In this document: one piece after another, positions 8,850 to 16,513 of the stretch
Layout of the letters: every line of letters starts with the position of its first letter
Position numbering within the stretch: the stretch's first letter is position 1
Source of the DNA: Planctomycetota bacterium
Lineage (GTDB): Bacteria > Planctomycetota > Planctomycetia > JALXBF01
Assembly: GCA_026981825.1 (NCBI GenBank)
Contig: JALSID010000383.1
Span: 1 to 44,218 of the forward strand
DNA: 44,218 nt
Reading direction: 5' to 3'
Position numbers and translations under genes: made by a program
Notes under the pieces: model-generated
Databases searched by the model: none
Seen by the model: the letters and a program-made list of their open reading frames with translations, nothing else
What the model was told of the DNA's origin: nothing

Positions 8850-10400
8850 ATGTCGCGAACGGTTGCGGTTGCGGTCATCCTCGGCCTCGCGCTTGTCTGG
8901 ATCGCCGTAGGCGCGACGGTGCTCCGGATTGCGGAGCGGGCTCCCGATGCCGTAGCGACAGGTGTCGAGCTCGAGCAAAAGCCGAGGCCAACGACCTTCG
9001 TCCAGATGCCATTTGCCGATTGGGGGGAGCCGCCGGCCCTGGTGATCCTGTTCTCGGGCCAGCAACGCGGCCGCCTGAAGCCATGCGGATGTTCCCCCGC
9101 TTTCCAAAAGGGGGGCCTGTCGAAGCGTGCCGCGTTTGTCCGCTACGTACGTGAGACCAAGAAGTGGCCGGTGGTCGCACTGGATTTGGGGGGCCTGGTG
9201 GATGATCCGGACCAGGCTTACGGTCTGCACCAGTACATTGCAGGTCCAGAACACCGCCTCGCTAAGCTCGAAGTGACACTTCTGGCTCTCCAGAGCATGG
9301 GGTACGACGTGATCGGCGTGGGGCCGGAAGATGTGGCTTTGGAGAACGGTGCGTTCACCTACGTGACTGCCTTGCGGGATGTTGAACGCCCCACCGCGAC
9401 GAACTGCAACCTCTCGATCCCGCAGGACCTCCAGGAAACTGTTCCGCCTTACTGCGTTGTGGAACGCGCCGGCGTGCGGATTGGCGTCACGGCGGTGGTG
9501 GGCAAGACGAAGGCGCGCAAAGTGCGCGACTCCATTACACCGCTTGTTTGGGTCGCCCCCCTGGAGGCTATCTCCGCAGTCCTGCCCGCCCTGGAAGGCT
9601 GCGATCTCAAAGTGCTGCTTTTCTACGGGGCTCGGGACGAGGCGCGGCAGTTCGTCGAGTCGTGTCCTGAGTTTGACTTGATCATCCACGGCGACGAGGA
9701 GGATGAGCCGGACGGGAAGGAGGTCTGGGTTGGAGACACGTTGCTGGTGACCGTGGGCAAGAAGGGTAAGTACGCGGGCGCGGTCGGCTACTGGCCCAAC
9801 CGCGCAAAGCGATTCTCGTTTGAGCTGGTCGATCTGGATGATCGATTCGCAGACGATCCAGAGGTCGCAAAGTACGTCCAGAAGATCTACGTGCAAAAGC
9901 TGGCCGGTTTGCAGCTCGTCCAGCGGCTCGTCAAAAAGAACCTCCCCGACGGCGCGAGTATCGCGGGGGTCGAGGCGTGTCGGAGCTGTCATCCGCGCGT
10001 TGTGGCGAAATGGGAGGCCTCACGGCACGCCCATGGCCTGGAAAGTCTGAAGAAAACCGGTGAGCACGTAAATCCGGAGTGCCTCGCATGCCATACGACC
10101 ATGTTCGGTTACAGGGGAGGTTACGACGGCACGCCGGCAACGGCACATCTGGGCGGTAACCAGTGCGAGAACTGCCACGGCCCGGCTGGCCAGCATGTGC
10201 GTGATCCGGAAAACCCGGTATTCCGCGCTATGTTGCACCGCGAGTCGGTAAGTGTGGAAATGCAACTTTGCAGACGGTGCCACGACGCAGAAAACGACCC
10301 GAAGTTTGAGTTCCAGAAACGGTGGCGCGAAGTGGTCCATACTCAGGAAGCGAGGCAAGACGCCCTCGAATACCGTCGCAAAGCAGGCCGGCGGGACTGA
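8850..10400 (+). CDS. Membrane-anchored metallophosphatase-like protein fused to a tetraheme cytochrome c554-type domain
   Basis: The protein is 516 residues. An N-terminal signal anchor (VAVAVILGLALVWIAVGATV) is followed by a UshA/5'-nucleotidase-like region at about residues 60-340. Its landmarks are RLKPCGCSPAFQKGGLSKRA, VALDLGGLVDD, LQSMGYDVIGVGPEDVALE and IIHGDEEDE. The C-terminal cytochrome region has four CxxCH heme sites: CRSCH (about 376), CLACH (411), CENCH (439) and CRRCH (474). The pattern ACRSCHPRVVAKWEASRHAH is typical of cytochrome c554-like proteins. The classical metal ligands of metallophosphoesterases (DxH, GNHD/E, GHxH) are not evident, so phosphatase activity is doubtful. 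The start at ATG 8850 is preferred over ATG 8838 because GGAG lies 6 bases before it. It acts in the periplasm, perhaps in electron transfer. Confidence 0.87.
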   Translation: MSRTVAVAVILGLALVWIAVGATVLRIAERAPDAVATGVELEQKPRPTTFVQMPFADWGEPPALVILFSGQQRGRLKPCGCSPAFQKGGLSKRAAFVRYVRETKKWPVVALDLGGLVDDPDQAYGLHQYIAGPEHRLAKLEVTLLALQSMGYDVIGVGPEDVALENGAFTYVTALRDVERPTATNCNLSIPQDLQETVPPYCVVERAGVRIGVTAVVGKTKARKVRDSITPLVWVAPLEAISAVLPALEGCDLKVLLFYGARDEARQFVESCPEFDLIIHGDEEDEPDGKEVWVGDTLLVTVGKKGKYAGAVGYWPNRAKRFSFELVDLDDRFADDPEVAKYVQKIYVQKLAGLQLVQRLVKKNLPDGASIAGVEACRSCHPRVVAKWEASRHAHGLESLKKTGEHVNPECLACHTTMFGYRGGYDGTPATAHLGGNQCENCHGPAGQHVRDPENPVFRAMLHRESVSVEMQLCRRCHDAENDPKFEFQKRWREVVHTQEARQDALEYRRKAGRRD

Positions 10401-11007
10401 GCGCGCCGGCCCCCCGAGCTGACGGCCAAGCGTGGTGCGGCGGCCGATCTGGGGGGCTCGCAGAGTTTCCCAATGCCCGGTTGAAACACCGGTCCAGGCC
10501 TAGTGCGGGGGCGGTGTGAGGGGCAATGGGGATCCACTTTTGACGGGGGATCCAAGACGGAACTTCTACTGCCGAAGCGGAGCGATCGGCTCCAGGGGGA
10601 AAAGTCCAAAGACACAGAGGATCGCTGCATTAGCGGCGTCCAGGACCGGTTTCCCGGGCGATCGGTGCGCTTGGGCGGCGGCGGTGCTTCTCTGAGAATT
10701 ACCCAATCCCCCCTCTCGGCCGAAACCGTCCGCGGCGCCGTCTGCCATTCGCTCCGGCGCGTCGGTCCGTCTGCAGCTCCTTTCAACCCCCGACCGCCTT
10801 GTTAGGGCGGCCTTCAGTAGAGCCTAGGCTGCGGGGGGCATGTGTAGGGTGGAACGAGACCGATCCTCGTCTCCCCCGGCGCATCATATGTAGGCGCTCC
10901 GTTATCCGGCCTGGGAGCAGGGGCTCCCAGGCAGCCTGGTCGGCCAGACCGAGCCCGCGAGGGACGTGGTTCCTCGCAGGGCCGAGGACCGTCGGTGACA
11001 AACCCGC
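10401..11007. other. Hairpin-rich spacer between convergent genes
   Basis: There is no convincing gene here; open frames on both strands are arginine/proline-rich and match no family I know. The right half carries several inverted repeats: CCGCC/GGCGG at 10794-10810, ACGAG/CTCGT at 10854-10870, a perfect 10-bp stem at 10909-10932, and an interrupted GCCC-GCGAGG/CCTCGC-GGGC stem at 10953-10982. Because the cytochrome gene and yebC converge on it, the spacer must hold transcription ends for both, but none of the hairpins carries a T-run. Confidence 0.6.
10909..10932. repeat. Perfect inverted repeat, 10-bp stem with 4-base loop
   Basis: GCCTGGGAGC is followed by AGGG and then its exact complement GCTCCCAGGC. 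It reads equally well on both strands and lies in the spacer between the convergent cytochrome and yebC genes. It could act as a bidirectional transcription end or be one copy of a dispersed palindromic (REP-like) element. No second copy is visible in this window. Confidence 0.75.
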
Positions 11008-11763
11008 TCAACTGCTGCTCACGCTGGCGTGAAGCAGCTCATCGGACATGTTGTAGTTCGCGGTCACGTTCTGGACATCGTCGTGTTCGTCCAGTTCTTC
11101 GAGCAGCCGGACAAGCTTACGTCCGACGTCGGAATCGGTGATTTCCACGGTTTGTGTGGGAACCTTGGTGACCTCGGCCGATTCGATCGTGAAGCCGGCG
11201 TCCGCGATGGCTTGCTTCACCTGCTCGAACACGGAAGGGTCGCAGTAAACCTCGTACACTTCGCCGGTGCGTTGTACGTCTTCTGCCCCCGATTCTGCGG
11301 CGACTTCGAGCAGTTTCTCTTCGTCTGCATCGCCTGGGACGGCAACGATTCCTTTGGCGGCGAACATCCAGGCCACACAGCCGGTTGTTCCCAGTTTGCC
11401 ACCAGCCCGCTCAAAGATCTTCCGCACCTCGCTCGTGGTGCGATTGCGGTTGTCGGTCAGGGCCTCCACGAGCACAGCGACTCCGCCGGGTCCGTAGCCT
11501 TCGTAGACCACTTCTTCGAGCGATTCGGCTGCCAGTTCCCCGGTCCCTTTCTTGATTGCCCGCTCGATCGTTTCGGCGGGCATGCTCGCCGCCTTGGCGC
11601 GATCGATCGCGTAGCGGAGGGCGAGGTTGGTGGCGGGGTCACCACCCCCCTGACGTGCGGCAACGATGATCGCTCGGGACAACTTGCTGAACAGCTTGCC
11701 GCGCTTGGCGTCGGCTGCCTGCTTTTTGTGCTTGATTTGTCGCCAGTGTGAATGACCAGCCAT
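11008..11763 (-). CDS. yebC: YebC/PmpR family protein (TACO1-type)
   Basis: This 251-residue protein has the standard YebC architecture. It begins MAGHSHWRQIKHKKQAADAK, then FSKLSRAIIVAARQGGGDPA, YAIDRAKAASMPAETIERAI, EVVYEGYGPGGVAVLVEALT and DNRNRTTSEVRKIFERAGGK. The C-terminal domain ends with LLEELDEHDDVQNVTANYN. Family members are described as transcription regulators (PmpR) and, more recently, as translation factors helping ribosomes through proline stretches. The start is ATG 11763, with GGAGG five bases upstream; an in-frame GTG two codons earlier is less likely. The C terminus after the conserved VTANY motif has a short Ser-rich extension. Confidence 0.96.
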   Translation of the reverse strand: MAGHSHWRQIKHKKQAADAKRGKLFSKLSRAIIVAARQGGGDPATNLALRYAIDRAKAASMPAETIERAIKKGTGELAAESLEEVVYEGYGPGGVAVLVEALTDNRNRTTSEVRKIFERAGGKLGTTGCVAWMFAAKGIVAVPGDADEEKLLEVAAESGAEDVQRTGEVYEVYCDPSVFEQVKQAIADAGFTIESAEVTKVPTQTVEITDSDVGRKLVRLLEELDEHDDVQNVTANYNMSDELLHASVSSS

Positions 11764-11894
11764 TGCCACCTCCAGACGTTCTGGCTGCCGTCATCGGACA
11801 CGGCAGCCGGTGGTGTGGACCGGCTATCTGCTGGTACGCAAACCGTGGCTTGGGGATCTCCTGTTCCCTGTGTGCCTGGCCGGGAAGTCAGCCA

Positions 11895-14219
11895 CTAGGG
11901 GTTATCCTGTTCGTTTGCCTTAAGCGGAAAGACTTCCTGGTTCTTCTGGGCTCGGTCGATCTTCCTCAGCACGTCGCCCAATCGGGATCTCTCCCGTTCG
12001 GATGGCTCGCTCTTCAACAACTCTGCTGCTTTCTGCCAGGCCCGAATCGCCTCCTCCCGATTCCCGAGCCGGTAGTAGCAGTCGCCCAGGTGATCCCAGA
12101 TCACGCCATCGTCGCCTTCCGGAGCGTTCGCTGCCTCGAGTAAGTAGTGGAGCGCCTCCTGATACTTGCCCTTCTTAAACAGCACCCAGCCCATGGAATC
12201 GAGATAAGCGGCGTTCTTCTCCGGTTCACCGGGCTCGCGCTTCTGGTCGTACAGCTCCAGCGCCTTCCGGATGAACTCTTCCGCTTTATCGAGGTTCTTG
12301 TTGTGGTCAGCCCAGATGTAGCCGAGGTCGTTGTAGGCGCCGGGGTCATCGGGCCATCGGCGGATGATCTCCAGCAGCACAGCCTCGGTTTTGTTCAGGT
12401 CGCCCATTTCGAAGTAGACGTTGGAGAGCTGATACAGCAGGCGGCGTTCTTCGTCGGGACGGTCTTGCAGCTTCTTGCGCGCGTCTTCGAGCAGTTCGAT
12501 GGCGTCCTTGAACTTCTTTTCCCGGACGTACACGCTGGCCAGCAGCATGTAGCCGGTGGCGCGAGTGGGGAGGAGTTCGATGGTGCGTTTTGCTTCGGTT
12601 GCTGCCTCGTCCAGTTCGCCGGCCAGAAGGAGCGCCCGGGCCAGCTCGGCGTAAGCGATCGGATTCGGCCTCACCGCCCACGGACCCTTCGTCAGGGCGA
12701 AACGCAGGTTCTCTGCCGCTTCCTTATAGCGGCGCGCTCCCATGAGCAGTTCGTGCAGTTCAATAATCACGATGTCCAGCGTTGGCCGTTCATCGCGACA
12801 GAGGGTGAGCAGCCGAACGGCAGTGTCCAGGTCCTTGGCTTGCTTGGCCACGTGGGCGAAGAAGTACTTGAACTCGAAACCGACGGCGGTGGGGGACTTC
12901 TGAAGCTGTTCACGGATGATCTCGGCGGCGCGCCGATAGGCGTCCGGCGGCGATGCGAACTCGGCCGCCCTGGCTTCCAGCAGTTGCAAGGCACGCAGAT
13001 CACGCTGCCGGAACGCGGTGTGGGCCGCCTTTTCGAGCAGCTCCAGCGCCTGTTCGACGTTGCCCTGTTTCCAGTGGAACCCCGCTAGCGCCAGGTAAAC
13101 TTGCGGCGTCGGACTCTTCTCGGCGAGCTCCTCGTAGAGTTGCCTGGCGCGGTCGGCTCTGCCCGCGCGCTCGTACTGTTGTGCGAGAAAGAACCGCAAG
13201 CTGGGGTTCTGCGGGTCACGCCGCAGGGCCTCCTCGAGCCTGCGTATCACTTCCTCCTTCCTGCCCAACTTTTCGAGCACGTCGGCGAGAAGCTCATAGG
13301 GTTCGGTACTTTGGGGGGTCTGCATGCGGATGTACTTCTCGATGTGTGTGAGTGCGTCCTCAAACTTACCCTGTTCTGCGTACGTCCGGGCGATAAGCAG
13401 CTCGAACTGCTCCCCGCGCGCCCCTGCGGATTCCTGGCCGAGCCGGAACGCATCGAGAGCCAGCTCGTACCGCTTCGCGGCCAGGAACGTGCGGCCCATC
13501 CGTTCGTAGAGACCAGGGAGATCGCGATACAGAATGTTCCGGTCCGGATGGTCGTACAGGCCGTACCTCCGCGGTTGCTTCAACGCCGCCAACACCACCT
13601 CGAAATACTTGGCCGCCTCTTTGGTTTCCTTCCGGTCGGCGTGGATCTGGCCAAGCAGCAGGCAGATCCGGACGTAGTCGAAGGAGTTTCGGTCCAGCTT
13701 CGGGCTGTTCAGCGCGCGTTCCAGCAGCTTGGCGGCCCCTTCCAGGTCCCGTGCAGCCAACGATTGGATCGCAAGCTGGAAAAGGAATTCATGGTTCTGC
13801 GGGTCCACTTCGACAGCTTGGCGAAGGTACTGCTCGAATTCCCGACGCCGCCCGAGGACACGCAGCACGGCGAGAAGGTCGCGGTAGATCTCCGATGCCT
13901 TGGGATCGTACGTGAGGGCGCGTTGGTACGCTTCCACCGCTTTGTTGAACTGACGGGTAAGCACGTACTTTCGCGCGGTGCAGAACCACGCGATCGCTTC
14001 CAGCTTTCGGCTCTCTTCGACGGTGCGGTTCTTCAGCGGCCGGAACGGGCGGGGGGGTTCGACGCCGAGGTTCAGAAAATAGCGCGACAGCGTGCGCAAC
14101 TGTTCGCGATCAACCGGAGTGACGCTCGCGTCGGACGCGTCCCCGCTGTCCCCTCTCGGCAAGGCCACCGTATTCCATCCGAGAAGGACAAGGCCCAAGA
14201 GTGTGGCGAACACTGGCAT
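11895..14219 (-). CDS. Exported tetratricopeptide-repeat protein
   Basis: The protein is 774 residues with an N-terminal signal (FATLLGLVLLGWNTVALPRG), so it probably acts in the periplasm. Nearly all the rest is TPR helices, more than a dozen units, for example AVEAYQRALTYDPKASEIYR, QYLRQAVEVDPQNHEFLFQL, DALTHIEKYIRMQ and AIELLEDARKKLQDRPD. The unit near the C terminus, KAEEFIRKALELYDQKR with AAYLDSMGWVLFKKGKYQEA, resembles TPR proteins that assemble outer-membrane or biofilm complexes. No catalytic domain is visible. The ATG is preceded by GAGGAAAC. It lies divergent from rbfA and downstream of nothing on its strand, so it is probably monocistronic. The partner is unknown; TPR arrays act as scaffolds. 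Confidence 0.9.
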   Translation of the reverse strand: MPVFATLLGLVLLGWNTVALPRGDSGDASDASVTPVDREQLRTLSRYFLNLGVEPPRPFRPLKNRTVEESRKLEAIAWFCTARKYVLTRQFNKAVEAYQRALTYDPKASEIYRDLLAVLRVLGRRREFEQYLRQAVEVDPQNHEFLFQLAIQSLAARDLEGAAKLLERALNSPKLDRNSFDYVRICLLLGQIHADRKETKEAAKYFEVVLAALKQPRRYGLYDHPDRNILYRDLPGLYERMGRTFLAAKRYELALDAFRLGQESAGARGEQFELLIARTYAEQGKFEDALTHIEKYIRMQTPQSTEPYELLADVLEKLGRKEEVIRRLEEALRRDPQNPSLRFFLAQQYERAGRADRARQLYEELAEKSPTPQVYLALAGFHWKQGNVEQALELLEKAAHTAFRQRDLRALQLLEARAAEFASPPDAYRRAAEIIREQLQKSPTAVGFEFKYFFAHVAKQAKDLDTAVRLLTLCRDERPTLDIVIIELHELLMGARRYKEAAENLRFALTKGPWAVRPNPIAYAELARALLLAGELDEAATEAKRTIELLPTRATGYMLLASVYVREKKFKDAIELLEDARKKLQDRPDEERRLLYQLSNVYFEMGDLNKTEAVLLEIIRRWPDDPGAYNDLGYIWADHNKNLDKAEEFIRKALELYDQKREPGEPEKNAAYLDSMGWVLFKKGKYQEALHYLLEAANAPEGDDGVIWDHLGDCYYRLGNREEAIRAWQKAAELLKSEPSERERSRLGDVLRKIDRAQKNQEVFPLKANEQDNP

Positions 14220-14467
14220 CTTGTTTCCTCACATCTTGGTTAGCTACATTGGCCCGATTCCTCAGGCACCGCGATCCTCGCTACTTACAGTGTAGTCGGC
14301 TGTCCGCTTCGGGAAAGCTGATGTGATGCCCTCGCCTAAAGCGCCACCCGTTCTGCAAAAATGCCCAGGAAGTACCGGGGCGGCGACCTGGCGGGCCGTT
14401 CCCAGGACTGGCTTGCACTGCTACCTACCATGTAGAAAGCGGGCAGCTCTGTGGGGAGGCCACGGGC

Positions 14468-14917
14468 ATGGCAGGCTGGAAAACAGAACGTGTCGCGGAA
14501 CTGGTTCGGGAAATCGTCGCGTCGACGATCTTGAACGAGCTCCGTGACCCCAGGCTACGGGGCATAACCGTAACGCGGGTCGAGGTAAGTGCCGACCTGC
14601 GACACGCGAAGGTATACGTCTCCATCATGGGGGGTGAGGAGGAAGAGCAGGACGCATTGCGTGGATTGCAATCCGCGAGCCGCTATCTCCACACGAAGCT
14701 GGCGAAGTCGCTTCGAACCAAGCACATTCCTCGACTGCGTTTCGTGGTGGATCGTGGCGTCAAACACAGCATCGAGGTGTCGCGGATCCTGCGCGAACTG
14801 GAAGAAGAACGGCAGAGGCGGGCTGCGCGAGAGGGGGGCACGAGCGTAAAGGAAGCCGAATCTCCCCGGCAAGGGGAGAACGTCGAAGAGGACGTCCGTA
14901 CAGGCAATACGGAATGA
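14468..14917 (+). CDS. rbfA: Ribosome-binding factor A
   Basis: RbfA matures the 30S subunit and the 5' end of 16S rRNA. The 149-residue protein shows the KH-like RbfA domain: KTERVAELVREIVASTILNE, LRDPRLRGITVTRVEVSADL, HAKVYVSIMG, LQSASRYLHTKLAKSLRTKH and IPRLRFVVDRGVKHSIEVSR. An acidic, low-complexity C-terminal extension of about 35 residues follows. The start has GGGGAGG upstream. It normally sits right behind infB; here it lies on the opposite strand about 1.6 kb from the end of the DUF503 gene that follows infB. It is probably co-transcribed with the endonuclease III-like gene 41 bases downstream. Confidence 0.96.
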   Translation: MAGWKTERVAELVREIVASTILNELRDPRLRGITVTRVEVSADLRHAKVYVSIMGGEEEEQDALRGLQSASRYLHTKLAKSLRTKHIPRLRFVVDRGVKHSIEVSRILRELEEERQRRAAREGGTSVKEAESPRQGENVEEDVRTGNTE

Positions 14918-14958
14918 ACTGCACGACACACGAACAGGAGCGGTGCAGGAGGTGACGG

Positions 14959-15822
14959 ATGGCGAAACGATCGGCGAACAAGCCGGCCAAGAGGAAGCTG
15001 CAATCCACCATCAAAGAAGTGTTCGGATTGGTCAGGAACCAGTACGATGTGCCGCCACCTCCTGAACAAAAGCTGCCATTGATCGAGGAGATGATCCTCG
15101 CCGTTCTTGCCGAAGACGCCCAGGAAGCGCGTGCCCGAGCCGCTCTGGTGCGGCTCCGGGAACGGTTCTGCGATTGGAACGAGGTACGCGTCTCGCCGAT
15201 TCCCGAGCTGGCCGAGGTGCTGGCCGATTTGCCCAACCCCACCGACAAGGCGCGACGGTTGAAAAACCTGCTCTACGATGTCTTCGAAACCGAGTACACC
15301 TTCGAGATCGACAAGTGGACGAAGGGGGGCATCAAAGGACTCAGCAGCAAGTTCAAGGGCAAGGGGTGGTTCACGGAGTACGTGCGCGAGCGGCTTGCCC
15401 GAGACGTTTTCTGTAACAACGCCTGCCCAGTCGACGGCACGGCGGTTCGGGTCTGGAGCCGCATACTTGGGGTCGCGCCGGAAGTGAGCGTTGTCCAGCC
15501 TCTGCTGCGGAAGGCCTTGCCGCAGAAAGACTTCGCCGACGTGGACGCCGTTGTCCGCGAACACGGATCGGTACTCTGCACAGAACGGGTGCCGCGGTGC
15601 GATGCTTGTTTCCTGGCCGTGAGCTGTAGCTACGTGGCCCAGAATGCAGAGGGATTGGCAGTCACCGAGGGGGCTGGCCGAAGCCGCGCTCGCTCCAACC
15701 GGTCCAAGGGGAAGACGGCGGAACGTGCCCGAGGGGGCAAAGCTGGCTCGAAGCCCCGTTCGAGTGCAAAAGCCGCCGCTCGGTCTTCGGACAAGTCACG
15801 CACCAAGAAACGAAGCAAGTAG
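14959..15822 (+). CDS. Endonuclease III-like HhH-GPD superfamily protein with [4Fe-4S] motif, hairpin degenerate
   Basis: The 287-residue protein resembles base-excision DNA glycosylases. LIEEMILAVLAEDAQEARAR matches the first helices, ELAEVLADLPNPTDKARRLK the middle, and CPVDGTAVRVWSRILGV corresponds to the VDTHVxRV segment carrying the catalytic Asp. The [4Fe-4S] ligands are intact as C-x6-C-x2-C-x5-C (LCTERVPRCDACFLAVSC). The helix-hairpin-helix GVGxKTA with the catalytic lysine is absent; KGKGWFTEYVRERLARDVF stands in its place. The last ~65 residues are a Lys/Arg/Ser-rich tail likely to bind nucleic acid. AGGAGGTGACGG precedes the ATG, an excellent site. It may be a lyase-deficient glycosylase or a DNA-binding paralogue. 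Confidence 0.8.
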   Translation: MAKRSANKPAKRKLQSTIKEVFGLVRNQYDVPPPPEQKLPLIEEMILAVLAEDAQEARARAALVRLRERFCDWNEVRVSPIPELAEVLADLPNPTDKARRLKNLLYDVFETEYTFEIDKWTKGGIKGLSSKFKGKGWFTEYVRERLARDVFCNNACPVDGTAVRVWSRILGVAPEVSVVQPLLRKALPQKDFADVDAVVREHGSVLCTERVPRCDACFLAVSCSYVAQNAEGLAVTEGAGRSRARSNRSKGKTAERARGGKAGSKPRSSAKAAARSSDKSRTKKRSK

Positions 15823-16202
15823 CGGGACTATTGGACAGCCGGACCAATCCGGCCCAGATGACCTCGCCCAACCAGCCATAAGGGCTCCTTCCTCGCGCCC
15901 ATCCACCCGGAGTGACCGCACTTGGTTGGCAGGGGGGCGGCCGCGGCATGGCTGAGCAGGGCTCGGGTCGGGGCCTGCCCCCTCTGCGGAGGCCGACGTT
16001 CGCAGTAGGCGGGTCGCATCGGCCCCGTTCAGCAACAGCCCAGGCAGCGGGGGCGGGCGCCAGCCTGTCGATGGACAAGCAGGGAAGGGGGACAAGCGTC
16101 TGCCGCAGAGGGAGCGCGAGGGCCGTTGAAACCACCGGACGGCGCCCACCTCGACGCTGGCTGCCTCTTCGGCCTCGGTGCGGAGAGCCCAGGTGTCGCC
16201 GA
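15823..16202. other. Intergenic spacer between convergent genes
   Basis: I find no gene here. The only structure noted is a short hairpin just after the endonuclease III-like stop, GCCGGA-CCAA-TCCGGC at 15838-15853, without a T-run. Both flanking genes end into the spacer, so it should contain transcription ends. Confidence 0.6.
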
Positions 16203-16484
16203 TCACAGGATCTCCGTTTCGGCTCGCGTCACAACGGCAATCGGATGGGCGCGTACGAGCGACTCGATCTGGCTCAGGACCTGTTGCGCGTGCCGAACTT
16301 CGTTCGTTACGATGGCTACGCCCAGCGTGGCGACTTGGTGACTCGTATGCCCGTCTACTTCGGCGATGGAGATGTTGAACTGGTTCCGCAAGCGATCTTT
16401 GAGCGAATTAAGCACGCGACGGCGGTCCTTCAGCGATCGCGCCTCGCGAATGACCAGGTACAGGCGTAGCGTGCCGACAACCAT
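16203..16484 (-). CDS. DUF503 family (YlxP-like) protein
   Basis: This small 93-residue protein reads VVGTLRLYLVIREARSLKDR, RRVLNSLKDRLRNQFNISIA and EVDGHTSHQVATLGVAIVTN. It matches the DUF503/YlxP family in both length and motif order (SLKxKRxVlxSlkdrlrnkFnvsvaEv). YlxP proteins occur between infB and rbfA in many bacteria and have been linked to 30S maturation or rbfA-like functions, though the role is not settled. Here it follows infB by 28 bases on the same strand, keeping the ancient nusA-infB-ylxP order even though rbfA has moved to the other strand. Confidence 0.92.
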   Translation of the reverse strand: MVVGTLRLYLVIREARSLKDRRRVLNSLKDRLRNQFNISIAEVDGHTSHQVATLGVAIVTNEVRHAQQVLSQIESLVRAHPIAVVTRAETEIL

Positions 16485-16513
16485 GAGCCTTCCGTCGGCG
16501 GACGTCCGCTCGT

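Noticed and set aside
8781..9992. 403-residue minus-strand frame
   Set aside because: It lies antisense to the cytochrome-fused protein, which has signal anchor and heme motifs; the antisense chain shows no family pattern.
13101..14243. 380-residue plus-strand frame
   Set aside because: Antisense to the TPR protein; GC-rich codons leave the opposite strand open by chance.
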